Shown: one piece after another, positions 24,950-34,540 of the stretch
Layout of the letters: every line of letters starts with the position of its first letter
Position numbering within the stretch: position 1 is the stretch's first letter
Assembly: GCF_020097155.1 (NCBI RefSeq)
Contig: NZ_CP083691.1
Location: forward strand, 868,001 to 932,000
Origin: Micrococcus porci
Lineage (GTDB): Bacteria > Actinomycetota > Actinomycetes > Actinomycetales > Micrococcaceae
DNA: 64,000 nucleotides
Reading direction: 5' to 3'
Position numbers and translations under genes: made by a program
Notes under the pieces: model-generated
Database searches by the model: none
The model's input: the letters and a program-made list of their open reading frames with translations, nothing else
Told to the model about the DNA's origin: nothing

Positions 24950-26550
24950 CACCGGGCCTCCTGCGTCCGCTCGGCGCGCAGCGCGCGCTTGAGCAGCTTG
25001 CCCGACTGGTTCCGCGGCAGCTCCGCCACGAAGTCCACGCGCTTGGGCACCTTGAAGCCCGCCAGGCGTTCCTTCACATGGGTGCGCACGGTCTCCGCGG
25101 TCAGCTCGGCGCCCTCCTTGAGCACGACGACGGCGGTCACCGCCTCGATCCACCGCTCGTCCGGCAGGCCGATGACGGCGACCTCGGCCACCTCGTCGAG
25201 CTCGTAGATCGCATCCTCGACCTCGCGCGGGGCGACCAGGACGCCGCCCGTGTTGATGACGTCCTTGATGCGGTCCACCACCTGGATGTAGCCGGCCGCG
25301 TCCTGGGTGACCTGGTCGCCGGAGCGGAACCAGCCGTCGTCGGTGAACGCGTCCGCGGTGGCATCCGGGCGGTTCCAGTAACCGGAGAGCAGCTGCGGCG
25401 AGCGGTACTGGATCTCGCCGGGCATGCCGGGCGCGGCGGGGACGCCGTCGGCCGTCATCACCCGCGCCTCCACGTGGAACACGGGGCGGCCGCACGAGGC
25501 CGGCCGCGCGTCGTGCTCCTCGGGGCGCAGCACGGTGCACAGCGGGCCCAGCTCGGACTGGCCGAAGCAGTTGTAGAAGCCGATGCCCGGCTGGCTCTGG
25601 CGCAGTCGCTGCAGCACGGTCACCGGCATGATCGAGGCCCCGTACTGGGCCTTGCGCAGCGAGGAGAGGTCGCGCGTGGCGAGGTCCGGATGGTTCGCCA
25701 GCGGCACCCAGACGGTGGGCGCCAGGAACAGGGAGCCGATGTGCTCGGTCTCCACCAGCTCGAGCATCCGGGGGATGTCCGGGGCGGCCAGCAGGCGCAC
25801 GGTGGCGCCGAGGCTCAGGTAGGGGAGCAGGAACACGTGCATCGCGGCCGAGTGGTACAGCGGCATGGCCACCAGGGGGCGGTCCTCGGCCGTGAAGTCC
25901 AGCGCGATGATCGAGGAGAGGTACTCGGCCACGAGCGCCCGGTGGGACATCATGGCGCCCTTGGGGGTGGAGGTGGTGCCGGAGGTGTAGAGCAGCTGGG
26001 CCAGGTCGGTGGCCGACACCTCCGCCTCCGGCGCGGCGGCGTCCAGCGCCTCGTCCTGGGCGGTCTCCAGCACGGAGGGCTCGGCGTGGCCGGCGGGGAG
26101 CATGGTCCACACGTGCCGCAGAGCCGACGCGCGGCCCTCGGCCCGGACCTGGTCGACGCGCTCGAGCATGCCGGCGTCGGCCACGAGCAGTTCCGTGCCG
26201 GAGTCCTCGAGGGCGTGGGCGAGCTCGCCGCCCTTGAGCGCGAAGTTCACGGGTACGTGCACGTAGCCGGCCGTGACGCAGGCCAGGAAGAGCAGCGCGT
26301 AGGCGTCCGAGTTGGTGGCGTAGGCGGCCACCCGGGTGCCGGCCGGCAGGCCGGTGCCCTGGAGGCGGCGGGCCACGCGGTGCGCTCCGTCCCGCAGCTG
26401 GGCGTAGGTCCAGTCGCGGTCCTCGAAGCGCAGCGCGACGGCCTGCGGGGAGCGGGCGACCGCGCGCGCGAACACGCGGCCGATCGTGTCCTCCGGGGCG
26501 GGGGAGAGGTGGGCGGCGGCGTCGGTGGGGTGGGTGATCTGGTCTGGCAT
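24949..26550 (-). CDS. AMP-dependent acyl-CoA synthetase/ligase
   Basis: 533 residues. It activates a carboxylic acid to acyl-AMP, then acyl-CoA. The adenylate-forming signature YTSGTTSTPKGAMMSHR lies near residue 180, FYNCFGQSELGP follows, then the hinge YIQVVDRIKDVINTGG and the catalytic Lys segment RNQSGKLLKRALR at the C-terminus. All expected motifs are present. ATG 26550 has GGAGGT seven bases upstream. It is followed by the overlapping acyl-CoA dehydrogenase gene and preceded by the thiolase gene. Fatty or aryl acid specificity cannot be decided from sequence. Confidence 0.92.
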   Translation of the reverse strand: MPDQITHPTDAAAHLSPAPEDTIGRVFARAVARSPQAVALRFEDRDWTYAQLRDGAHRVARRLQGTGLPAGTRVAAYATNSDAYALLFLACVTAGYVHVPVNFALKGGELAHALEDSGTELLVADAGMLERVDQVRAEGRASALRHVWTMLPAGHAEPSVLETAQDEALDAAAPEAEVSATDLAQLLYTSGTTSTPKGAMMSHRALVAEYLSSIIALDFTAEDRPLVAMPLYHSAAMHVFLLPYLSLGATVRLLAAPDIPRMLELVETEHIGSLFLAPTVWVPLANHPDLATRDLSSLRKAQYGASIMPVTVLQRLRQSQPGIGFYNCFGQSELGPLCTVLRPEEHDARPASCGRPVFHVEARVMTADGVPAAPGMPGEIQYRSPQLLSGYWNRPDATADAFTDDGWFRSGDQVTQDAAGYIQVVDRIKDVINTGGVLVAPREVEDAIYELDEVAEVAVIGLPDERWIEAVTAVVVLKEGAELTAETVRTHVKERLAGFKVPKRVDFVAELPRNQSGKLLKRALRAERTQEAR

Positions 26551-26570
26551 GGGAACCTCCGGGGGATGGG

Positions 26571-27719
26571 TCAGAGACGTTCGATCACGGTGACGTTGGC
26601 CTGGCCGCCGCCCTCGCACATGGTCTGCAGGCCGTAGCGGCCGCCCGTGCGCTCGAGCTCGTGCAGCAGGGACGTCATCAGGCGGGCACCCGTGGCGCCG
26701 ATGGGGTGGCCCAGGGCGATCGCCCCGCCGTTGACGTTGACCTTCGCGGGGTCCGCGCCGGTCTCGGTCAGCCAGGCCAGCACGACGGCGGCGAACGCCT
26801 CGTTGATCTCCACCAGGTCCATGTCGTCGATGCCCAGCCCCATGCGCCGCAGTGCGAAGGCGGTGGCCGGGATCGGGGCGGAGAGCATCATGACGGGGTC
26901 CGCGCCGCGCGCGGAGAGGTGGTGGATGCGGGCGCGCGGGGTGAGGCCGTGACGACGCACCGCCTCCTCGGAGGCGAGCAGGAGGGCGGCCGCGCCGTCG
27001 GACATCTGCGACGCCGACGCCGCCGTGTGCAGCCCGCCGGGGACGATCGGATCGAGCGAGGCGATCTTCGCGGCGTCCGGGGTGCGCGGCCCCTCGTCCG
27101 CGGTGAGGCCGGCGAGAGGCAGGATCTCGCGGTCGAAGCGACCGTCGGCCTGGGCGGCGAGCGCACGCTCGTGGGAGCGCACCGCGAACTCCTCCAGGGC
27201 GTCACGGTCCAGGTTCCAGTGCCGGGCCATCATCTCGGCCCCGCGGAACTGAGAGATCTCCTCGTCCCCGTAGCGGGCGGCCCAGGACTCGGAGCCGGTG
27301 AACGGGTCGGGGAAGCCGAGCTCGCGGGCGGCCGTGTTGGACCGGGAGAGCGGGATGGCGCTCATGGACTGCACGCCGCCGGCGACGACGAGGTCCGCCG
27401 TCCCGCTCATGACGGCCTGCGCGGCGTAGTGGATCGCCTGCTGGCCCGAGCCGCACTGGCGCTCGATCGTCGAGCCCGGCACGTCCTCCGAGAGCCCCGC
27501 GGCCAGCCAGGCGCTGCGGGCGACGTCCATGGCCTGGGGGCCGAGCTGGTCGATGCAGCCGAGGATGACCTCGTCGTACTCCGCCGAGTCGACGTCCTGC
27601 CGGCCCACCAGCTCCCGGATCGGCGCCGCCGCGAGGTCCAGCGGGTGGACCCCGGCGAGCCCCTTGCCGCGGCGCCCCACCGGGGTCCGCACCGCGTCGA
27701 TGATGTAGGCCTCGCCCAT
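26571..27719 (-). CDS. Acetyl-CoA acyltransferase (thiolase)
   Basis: 382 residues. Catalyses thiolytic cleavage of 3-ketoacyl-CoA (or the reverse). The nucleophile Cys89 is in TIERQCGSGQQA, the substrate loop is GGVQSMSAIPLSR, the catalytic His lies in NGGAIALGHPIGATG, and the second Cys in MCEGGGQANV. Complete and of normal length. First gene of a minus-strand unit with the CoA ligase and acyl-CoA dehydrogenase. The 236-base gap to the divergent gene at 27956 should contain the promoter, but I see no clear boxes. Confidence 0.93.
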   Translation of the reverse strand: MGEAYIIDAVRTPVGRRGKGLAGVHPLDLAAAPIRELVGRQDVDSAEYDEVILGCIDQLGPQAMDVARSAWLAAGLSEDVPGSTIERQCGSGQQAIHYAAQAVMSGTADLVVAGGVQSMSAIPLSRSNTAARELGFPDPFTGSESWAARYGDEEISQFRGAEMMARHWNLDRDALEEFAVRSHERALAAQADGRFDREILPLAGLTADEGPRTPDAAKIASLDPIVPGGLHTAASASQMSDGAAALLLASEEAVRRHGLTPRARIHHLSARGADPVMMLSAPIPATAFALRRMGLGIDDMDLVEINEAFAAVVLAWLTETGADPAKVNVNGGAIALGHPIGATGARLMTSLLHELERTGGRYGLQTMCEGGGQANVTVIERL

Positions 27720-27955
27720 GGGCCGCTCCTTGCTCCGCTTCGAGTGTGACCCGAGACACGTTAGGGAGGGCGGGGGCCCGGGGCAAGGGCCGGCCCGGCA
27801 GATGGACGCGCGGGCCTCGCCGGGGTCGGGAGGGGCCCGGCGTTGAGAGCCGGTACGGCGGCGGCACCCCCGCCCTGGGGCGGGAGGGAGCTGCGCCGAT
27901 AGCGTGGGCGGCAGGCACCCGGGGCCGACAGGCCCAGACCCGAGAGGACACCGCC

Positions 27956-28222
27956 ATGGCCACCCCGCATCACCCTGACCAGCCCGCCGACGCCCACCGC
28001 TCCGACCACCTCGCCCGCGCCACGGACGAGAACTCCGGCCACGCCGTCGCCGGGGACACCCCGCCCGCAGAGGGCCTGGGCGTCGGTCCGACCAACCCCG
28101 GCATGGAGGCCGACAAGTCCGGCGAGGGCGGCATGGGCAGGATCCTGCTCGGCCTGCTCATCGCGCTGGTCGTCATCGGAGTCCTGCTGTTCGTGATCGG
28201 CCGCATCTCCTCCATCGGCTGA
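27956..28222 (+). CDS. Small membrane protein, DUF6480-like
   Basis: 88 residues: a hydrophilic, His/Asp-rich N-terminus with VAGDTPPAEGLGVGPTNP, then one transmembrane helix (ILLGLLIALVVIGVLLFVIG) at the C-terminus. The Pro-rich 'GDTPPAE' segment followed by one helix resembles DUF6480 proteins of actinobacteria, which have no assigned role. GAGAGGAC lies seven bases before ATG 27956. A strong hairpin follows 27 bases after the stop. Confidence 0.65.
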   Translation: MATPHHPDQPADAHRSDHLARATDENSGHAVAGDTPPAEGLGVGPTNPGMEADKSGEGGMGRILLGLLIALVVIGVLLFVIGRISSIG

Positions 28223-28248
28223 GCGCACCACGCGCCCTGAGCACACAA

Positions 28249-28282
28249 CGGGGCGGGCACCGGATCACCGGTGCCCGCCCCG
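28249..28282. terminator. Bidirectional hairpin terminator
   Basis: Perfect 15-base arms (CGGGGCGGGCACCGG and its complement) around a four-base ATCA loop, lying between two convergent genes. The U-tract is weak, as is usual in high-GC actinobacteria. It should stop transcription from both sides. Confidence 0.85.
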
Positions 28283-28299
28283 TCGTCGTCCCGGGACGC

Positions 28300-29826
28300 T
28301 CAGGCGGAGTGCGACCCGCCGCCGTGCCCGCGGCCGGGCCGGTCCGCGTGGTGCAGCTCCTCGCGGGCGCCGGCGCCATGGCCCTGCTCCGTGCGCATGA
28401 GCTCGGCGTCCTCATCGCCCCACAGCGGGACGTTCTTCGCCTCGGGCAGGTCGGCGAGGCGGAAGTGCGGGTCCTCGCCGGCCTTGAGCTTGCGCTCGTA
28501 GTCCTGGAGCAGCTTCACGGCCAGCCCGCCGAGCGGGATGATCGCCACCAGGTTGATCGTCGCCATGAGCGCGGCGAAGGTGTCCGCGAGGTTCCACACC
28601 AGGGACACGGTGCCGAGGGCGCCGCCGACGACGCACAGCAGCACCAGCACGCGGAACGCCGTGATCCACTGCGGAGCGCGCTCCCCGGCCAGGTAGCGGA
28701 TGTTGGCCTCGCCGTAGTAGGTGTTGCCGAGCACGGAGGACCAGGCGAGGAAGAAGATCACCACGGTGAGGAACGGACCCGCCCAGGCGCCCACGGCCTG
28801 CTGGAGCGCATTCTGCGTGACCACCATGCCGAGGGCGTCCGTGTTCCCGTACTCGGGGTTGGAGAGCAGGATGATGAACGCGGTCGCGGAGCAGACCAGC
28901 AGGGTGTCGAAGTACACGCCCAGGGACTGCACGAAGCCCTGCTTGGCCGGGTGGGACACGGCGGCCGCGGCGGCCGCGTTCGGGGCGGAGCCCATGCCGG
29001 CCTCGTTGGAGAACATGCCGCGGCGCACGCCCTGCATCACCATCGCCATGCCGACGGCGGCGCCCGCCACCTGCTCGAACCCGAGCGCGTGGCGCACGAT
29101 CAGCGCGAACATCGCGGGGATCTCCGTGATGTTGATGACCATGACCACCACGGCCAGCAGGACGTAGGCCACGGCCATGACCGGGACGATCACGTTGGTC
29201 ACGGAGGAGAGGCGCTGGACGCCGCCGAAGATGACCAGGGCCGTGATCACGGCCAGCGCGACGCCCACGATCCACGCGGTGGTGGTGGAGGCGCCCCAGT
29301 TGGCCTGCACGGACTCGGAGATCGAGTTGGACTGCACCGCGTTGAACACGAACCCGTAGGTCACCGTGATGGCCACGGCGAACAGGGCCGCCAGCCACTT
29401 CAGGCCCAGGCCGTCCCGGATGTAGTACGCCGGCCCGCCGAAGAAGCCGTCCCTGTCCTTCCGCTTGTACAGCTGCGCCAGCGTGGACTCCACGAACGCG
29501 GTGGCGCCGCCGAGGATCGCCATCACCCACATCCAGAACACGGCGCCGGGGCCGCCGAGCACGATCGCGATGGCCACGCCGGCCACGTTGCCCGTGCCCA
29601 CGCGGGAGGCCGCGGAGATCGTGAACGCGCGGAAGGGGGAGACGCCGTCGTCCGCGCCGCCCTCCGGGCTCTTGGCCGCCACGGAGCGGATCATCTCCGG
29701 GAGCATGCGGACCTGCACGCCCACGGTGCGGACGGTGAACCACACGCCGGCGAACGCCAGCAGGGCCATGACCAGATACCAGTACTTCGAGTTGAACGCG
29801 CTGATCGCGTCGGCGAGGGCTCCCAT
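28300..29826 (-). CDS. Alanine or glycine:cation symporter (AGCS family)
   Basis: 508 residues with about eleven hydrophobic segments. Family marks are SRVGTGNVAGVAIAIVLGGP near residue 75, FFGGPAYYIRDGLG, and the signature GMFSNEAGMGSAPNAAAAA. Members use a sodium gradient to import alanine or glycine. The C-terminal ~45 residues are hydrophilic and end His/Gly-rich, presumably cytoplasmic. I chose ATG 29826; a GTG nine bases upstream in frame is possible, and neither has a clear ribosome binding site. Transcription ends at the shared hairpin 28249-28282. Confidence 0.92.
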   Translation of the reverse strand: MGALADAISAFNSKYWYLVMALLAFAGVWFTVRTVGVQVRMLPEMIRSVAAKSPEGGADDGVSPFRAFTISAASRVGTGNVAGVAIAIVLGGPGAVFWMWVMAILGGATAFVESTLAQLYKRKDRDGFFGGPAYYIRDGLGLKWLAALFAVAITVTYGFVFNAVQSNSISESVQANWGASTTTAWIVGVALAVITALVIFGGVQRLSSVTNVIVPVMAVAYVLLAVVVMVINITEIPAMFALIVRHALGFEQVAGAAVGMAMVMQGVRRGMFSNEAGMGSAPNAAAAAAVSHPAKQGFVQSLGVYFDTLLVCSATAFIILLSNPEYGNTDALGMVVTQNALQQAVGAWAGPFLTVVIFFLAWSSVLGNTYYGEANIRYLAGERAPQWITAFRVLVLLCVVGGALGTVSLVWNLADTFAALMATINLVAIIPLGGLAVKLLQDYERKLKAGEDPHFRLADLPEAKNVPLWGDEDAELMRTEQGHGAGAREELHHADRPGRGHGGGSHSA

Positions 29827-29907
29827 GGTGGCCACGCTACGTCATGGCACCCCGGGACCCGCCCTGGTCGACGCGTCGGGCGGGTGCGGCTCGACGGCGC
29901 CCCGCCC

Positions 29908-31383
29908 CTAGGCCTGGGGGTGCGTGGTGGCGTCCCAGAGCTGCACCACGTGCCGCATGCGGCGGCGCATCTCGTCCGCCGACACCCCGGCGGCGGTGTT
30001 CCGGGCGGCCGAGCGGGCCAGGTCGTCGGCCAGCTCGTTCCCGTGCGTGCCGGCGTGGCCCTTCACCCAGAGGGTGGACACCTCCACCCCGGCAGACCCG
30101 GCCAGGTCCACGGCGGCCAACAGGCGCCGCAGGGCGCGACGGATCCGCTCGCCACGGGCGTCGCCGAGGGTCAGGCGTTCGCGGTGCGCCTCCCGGAGCA
30201 GGGCGAGGGCGGCCCGCGAGTCCGAGTGGATGAGCACCCGCTCATCGGGGGTGCCGGACCACGCCGCCATCAGATGGCCCAGGGTGAGGGCCTCGAGCTC
30301 GGCCTCGAGGGGGATGGTCGCGCCCGGGAGCGCGTGGGCGGCCCACGGGCCGGAGCGGGTGACGGCCGCGGCGCCGCCGGTGCGCGTGCCGCGCAGCACG
30401 GACCCGTCCACGTAGACGTGCCGCACCTCCGCCGGGTCCGTGTAGGACAGGCTGTGCATCAGGTCCGGCACGGAGCGGCGCACGAACCGGTCCACGCGCC
30501 GCCGCGCCAGGAACACCCGGGAGGCCCGTTCCACCTCCGCACTGGCCTGGTGTGCCTCCCGCAGGGTCTCCAGGGGCACCCGCTCCGCTCCGCTGGCGGC
30601 CACCGCCTCGCCGTCCACGTCCGGGAGCAGGTAGCTGGAGCGCTGCGAGCCCACGGGCGACTCGTCCAGCCGGTAGGACACCACCCGCAGCCAGGGCGGG
30701 GCGATCGCCCGCAGCAGGGTCAGCAGCTCGGCGTCGTCGTTGGAGCGCAGCCGCACGATCACGGGCCGCCCCTCGGGCAGGTCCCCGGCCACGGTGTCCC
30801 AGAAGTACCCCAGCCGCGCCGCCGGGACCACGCCCGTCAGCACCAGGCCCTTGACGTCGTCGCCGAGCTCCCGCAGCTCCAGGTGCCGGGAGACGAACAC
30901 GATCCCGTCCCGCACCGGGTGCAGGTCCAGCCGCAACGCCCGCCCGTGGTCGACGCCGGGGAGCATGGCCAGCGGGCGGGCGACCACGCGCACCCCGTCC
31001 TGCCGGACGCGCATCCTGGGCGGAGCCGGCCGGGGGCGGGCGGGACGTGGCAGCGCGAGCCGGTGCGGCACGGGGGACAGGTAGCCGGCCGGCGCCCGCG
31101 CCGCCTCCAGGGCCGCCGACCGGGAACGGTGGGGCATCCCCGGCGGGCCGGGGAGGGTGAAGAGGCTCGTGGCCGCCCGGACCAGTGCCGCCCCGGGGTG
31201 CGCCGGCCGGGCACGACGGGCCAGGACGTCGGCCCCGTCCGGTGCGGGCGCGCCGGCGCGGGAGGCGCGGGGTCCCGTGAAGGCCCACATCGGGTCCAGC
31301 AACGCATCCGGGGAGGAGGCGTCGGTGTCGAAGTGGAGGGACCTCACCTGCCCCTCTCGAGGATGAGTGCTGCTGTTGTCCAT
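29908..31383 (-). CDS. RNase H domain protein with long unknown N-terminus
   Basis: 491 residues. The C-terminal ~165 residues form an RNase HI fold: VYVDGS (Asp326), LEAELEALTLG (Glu), IHSDSRAAL (Asp), and WVKGHAGTHGNELADDLARS (His and final Asp), so the DEDD centre is complete and RNA cleavage in RNA:DNA hybrids is plausible. The first ~320 residues are Arg/Pro-rich with an alpha/beta stretch (VFVSRHLELRELGDDVKGLV, then VIVRLRSNDDAELLTLLRAI) that I cannot place; it is far larger than in ordinary RNase HI. Start taken at ATG 31383; upstream codons look non-coding. Confidence 0.72.
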   Translation of the reverse strand: MDNSSTHPREGQVRSLHFDTDASSPDALLDPMWAFTGPRASRAGAPAPDGADVLARRARPAHPGAALVRAATSLFTLPGPPGMPHRSRSAALEAARAPAGYLSPVPHRLALPRPARPRPAPPRMRVRQDGVRVVARPLAMLPGVDHGRALRLDLHPVRDGIVFVSRHLELRELGDDVKGLVLTGVVPAARLGYFWDTVAGDLPEGRPVIVRLRSNDDAELLTLLRAIAPPWLRVVSYRLDESPVGSQRSSYLLPDVDGEAVAASGAERVPLETLREAHQASAEVERASRVFLARRRVDRFVRRSVPDLMHSLSYTDPAEVRHVYVDGSVLRGTRTGGAAAVTRSGPWAAHALPGATIPLEAELEALTLGHLMAAWSGTPDERVLIHSDSRAALALLREAHRERLTLGDARGERIRRALRRLLAAVDLAGSAGVEVSTLWVKGHAGTHGNELADDLARSAARNTAAGVSADEMRRRMRHVVQLWDATTHPQA

Positions 31384-31571
31384 GAGGCTGCCGGCGGGTT
31401 TGGCGGGGCCGCTCCGGCAGTGGTTCGCCGGGACCGGGGCGGCGGGCTGGCTGGCGACGAGGGCCCGCCCAGGGCGGTGCCCGCGCCGTCCACGTCCCGA
31501 CCACGATAGTGAGCGCCCCCGGCTCAGGGCAGACCTGGTCGCCCGCGCGATGGGCCGCACCGGCGTCCTCC

Positions 31572-32078
31572 TCAGAGCGCTCCGGTGCGCCGTGCCTGGA
31601 CGTCCGGGCCCAGGCGGAGGCCCAGCGCGGCGGCCTGATTCCGCTGCTGGCGCAAGGCGGCGGTGCCCAGCAGGGCGGCCAACGCCCGCTCGCCCTCCTC
31701 GGGCGTGTGGGCGGCGTCGACGAGGAGCCGGTGCAGGCCCAGCCCGCCGAGGCCCAGCGCGAGCGCGGAGAGGACCACGTCCGCGCCGTCGCGGTGGCGC
31801 AGCAGCACGGCCTCCGCCTCCTCCGCCCGGCCGGCGAGGTCCTCCACCCGGCGGGCGGCGCAGGCCCGCTCCACGTCCGCGACGATCCGGTCCGCCACCC
31901 GCGCCAGCAGCGTCTGCTTGTCCGGGACGTGCCAGTACAGGGCGGAGGCCTGCACCCCCAGCATGGAGGCCACCCGCCGCATGGACAGGTCCCCCATGCC
32001 GAAGTCCTGCAGGATCCCCACGGCGGCGTCCACCACGTCCTCCGCGCTCAGGCGGCCGCGGGCGGAGGAGGTGCTCAT
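31572..32078 (-). CDS. TetR-family transcriptional regulator
   Basis: 168 residues, somewhat short for the family. The N-terminal helix-turn-helix is clear: SAEDVVDAAVGILQDFGMG, MRRVASMLGVQASALYWHV, then PDKQTLLARV. The HVPDK arrangement is like the TetR/AcrR type that senses drugs or small metabolites. The remaining helical part is ligand-binding and unassignable. It lies nine bases downstream of the thiamine ABC transporter ATPase on the same strand, so it may be co-transcribed with it. Confidence 0.87.
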   Translation of the reverse strand: MSTSSARGRLSAEDVVDAAVGILQDFGMGDLSMRRVASMLGVQASALYWHVPDKQTLLARVADRIVADVERACAARRVEDLAGRAEEAEAVLLRHRDGADVVLSALALGLGGLGLHRLLVDAAHTPEEGERALAALLGTAALRQQRNQAAALGLRLGPDVQARRTGAL

Positions 32079-32087
32079 GCGGTCACG

Positions 32088-32798
32088 CTACCCGGCGGTC
32101 CGCGCCCCGTCCGCCGCGGCGCCGTGCAGCACGCCGTCGGCCCCCATGCGCACGGTCCGGTCCGCCATGACGGCGGCCTCGGCGGCGTCGTGCGTCACGA
32201 CGACGGCGCTCACCCCCTCCGCGCGCAGCACCGTCCGGATGTCCGCGGCCAGGCGGGTGCGCAGGTCCGCGTCGAGGGCGGAGAGCGGCTCGTCCAGCAG
32301 CAGCACCGCCGGGGACGGAGCCAGCGAGCGCGCCAGGGCGACCCGCTGAGCCTGCCCGCCGGAGAGGGTCTGCACGGGCCGGTCGGCCAGCGCGGCGAGG
32401 TCCACGAGCTCCAGGAGCTCCGCCACGCGGGCGTCCCGGCGGGAGCGGTCCCAGCCGGCGGCCTCCACCCCGTAGGCCACGTTGCGGGCCACCGTGCGGT
32501 GGGGGAACAGCTGCCCGTCCTGGAAGACCATGCCCACGCCGCGCCGGTGCGTGGGCACCGCGGTGACGTCCCGGCCGGCGAGCTCCACGGCGCCCGCGGG
32601 GACGTCCTCCAGGCCGGCGATCCCGCGCAGCACCGTGGACTTCCCCGAGCCCGAGGGCCCCAGGAGGGCCACGATCTCCCCGGGGGCGAGGTCCAGGTCC
32701 GCCCGGGTCACCGGCACGGACCCGTCCGGGTAGGCGACGGCCAGCCCCCGCAGCCGGAGGGCGGGCGCGGCGTCGTGGTGGTGCATGCGGGCGGGCAT
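32088..32798 (-). CDS. thiQ: Thiamine ABC transporter ATP-binding protein
   Basis: 236 residues. Walker A is GPSGSGKST, the Q-loop VFQDGQLFPHRTV, the signature LSGGQAQRVALARSL, Walker B VLLLDEPLSALD, and the switch His VTHDAAE. It powers import through the permease encoded just upstream, with which it overlaps by ATGA. Naming as ThiQ rests on the TPP riboswitch and binding protein at the head of this operon. A second ATG 12 bases downstream is possible. Confidence 0.88.
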   Translation of the reverse strand: MPARMHHHDAAPALRLRGLAVAYPDGSVPVTRADLDLAPGEIVALLGPSGSGKSTVLRGIAGLEDVPAGAVELAGRDVTAVPTHRRGVGMVFQDGQLFPHRTVARNVAYGVEAAGWDRSRRDARVAELLELVDLAALADRPVQTLSGGQAQRVALARSLAPSPAVLLLDEPLSALDADLRTRLAADIRTVLRAEGVSAVVVTHDAAEAAVMADRTVRMGADGVLHGAAADGARTAG

Positions 32799-34540
32799 CA
32801 GAGACCTCCGGAGGGGGCGGCGCCGCGGGGGCGCAGGCGTTCGCAGGCGAGGAGGGCGCCGGCGCTGAGCACGGCGAGCACCACGGCGGCCGCCAGCGCC
32901 ATGCCGTGGTTGTCCGCGCCGGGGCGGCCGATCAGCCGGGCGATCAGCACGGGCAGGGTGGGACGGTCCGCGGCGGCGAGGAAGCTCGTGGCCCCGAACT
33001 CGCCGAGGGACACGGCGAACGCGAAGCCCGCCGCCACCCCCACGCCGCGGGCCAGGAACGGGCCGTCCACGGTGGCGAGCACGCGCCACGGCCCGGCACC
33101 GAGCGTGCGCGCGGCCTCGCGCAGCCGCGGGTCCACGGCCCCGAGCACCGGCACCAGCGCGCGCACCGCCAGGGGGACGGCGATCACGGACTGCGCCAGG
33201 GGCACGAGCGCACCCGACGCCGCCAGGTCGGGGGCCGTGGCGCGCAGCGAGACGATGAACCCGAAGCCCACCGTCACCGCGGACACCCCCAGCGGCAGCA
33301 GCAGCGCCCCGTCCAGGGCCCGCTGGGCCGCGCGCCCCGCCCGGGAGCGCACCGGGCGGGTGAGCACCAGGGCCAGCGGCACGGCCACGACGAGCGTCAC
33401 CACGGTGGCGTCCACGGCGGTGCGCAGGGACTGCTCGAGGGCCTGCGCCGGGGTCACCCCGCCCGCGAAGCCCGTGCCGGGGCTGGTGGCCAGCAGCCGG
33501 TAGTTCCGCAGCCCCCAGCCCTCGGCCGAGTGCAGGGAGCCGGCCAGCAGGGCCAGGATCGGGGCGACCACGAGCGCCAGGACGGCCAGGGTCACGGCCG
33601 CCGGGACGGCGTCGGCCCGGGTGAGCGGGCGCGCAGGGGCCTCCCCGAGGCGGAGGGCGCGGCGGGCCCGCGCGGCGGCGGCGCCCGAGGCGAGGATGGC
33701 CGCCAGCACGACCGCCAGCTGCACCGTGGAGAGCACGGCGGCGGTGCGCAGGTCCAGGTACACGGTGGTCTGCGCCCAGATCTCGGTCTCCAGGGTGCCC
33801 GGCCCGGGCCGGCCGAGCGTCTGCACGATCCCGAACGCGGACGCGCAGAACAGGAACACCAGGGCAGCGGCGCCCGCCACGGCCGGGGCCAGCTGGGGCA
33901 GGGTCACCGTGCGGAACGCCCGCCACGGGGACGCGCCCAGGGTGCGCGCCGCCTCGGCCTGCCGCGGGTCCAGGGCGGCCCACAGGCCGCCCACCTGCCG
34001 CACCACCACGGACACGTTGAAGAACACCATCGCCATCACGACGGCGGTGCTCGTCTGGTCCAGGCCCGTCCACCCGAGGGGGCCGTCGGCGGCCAGCAGC
34101 GCGCGGAACGCGGCGCCGACCACCACGGTGGGGAGCACGAACGGCACCGTCACCACCGCCCGGGCGAGGCCGCGGCCGGGGAACGCGCGGCGGTGCAGCG
34201 CGAACGCCGTGGGCACCCCCAGCGCCACCGAGGCCGCCGTGCCCGCGGCCGCCAGGCCCAGGGTGTTCCCCAGGATCCGCCAGGTGCGGGGCGCGCCCAG
34301 GGTCTGTGCGAAGGCGGACAGGTCCAGGCCGCCGGTCGGGTCGCCGGCGGCGTCCACCGAGGCCACGCCCCGCCACAGCATGGCGGCCACGGGCCAGGCG
34401 AAGAGGACCAGCAGGAACGCGACCGGGACGGCCGCGCTCAGCAGCCACAGCGGAGCGAGGCCGTCCCCGGCGGCGCGTCGGCCCCGCGGCGGACGCAGCG
34501 TCGCGCGCCGCCGCCCGCGTGCGGGAGCCGGGGTCGGCAT
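32798..34540 (-). CDS. thiP: Thiamine ABC transporter permease (fused double permease)
   Basis: 580 residues with about twelve membrane segments in two homologous halves. Each half carries the loop that contacts the ATPase: EAARTLGASPWRAFRTVTLP in the first and EAARTLGAGPWRVLATVDGP in the second. This internal duplication is characteristic of ThiP-type permeases (also found in iron relatives). The start overlaps the binding-protein stop and the stop overlaps the ATPase start, giving tight three-gene coupling. The upstream TPP riboswitch makes thiamine or a phosphorylated thiamine the likely substrate. Confidence 0.9.
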   Translation of the reverse strand: MPTPAPARGRRRATLRPPRGRRAAGDGLAPLWLLSAAVPVAFLLVLFAWPVAAMLWRGVASVDAAGDPTGGLDLSAFAQTLGAPRTWRILGNTLGLAAAGTAASVALGVPTAFALHRRAFPGRGLARAVVTVPFVLPTVVVGAAFRALLAADGPLGWTGLDQTSTAVVMAMVFFNVSVVVRQVGGLWAALDPRQAEAARTLGASPWRAFRTVTLPQLAPAVAGAAALVFLFCASAFGIVQTLGRPGPGTLETEIWAQTTVYLDLRTAAVLSTVQLAVVLAAILASGAAAARARRALRLGEAPARPLTRADAVPAAVTLAVLALVVAPILALLAGSLHSAEGWGLRNYRLLATSPGTGFAGGVTPAQALEQSLRTAVDATVVTLVVAVPLALVLTRPVRSRAGRAAQRALDGALLLPLGVSAVTVGFGFIVSLRATAPDLAASGALVPLAQSVIAVPLAVRALVPVLGAVDPRLREAARTLGAGPWRVLATVDGPFLARGVGVAAGFAFAVSLGEFGATSFLAAADRPTLPVLIARLIGRPGADNHGMALAAAVVLAVLSAGALLACERLRPRGAAPSGGL

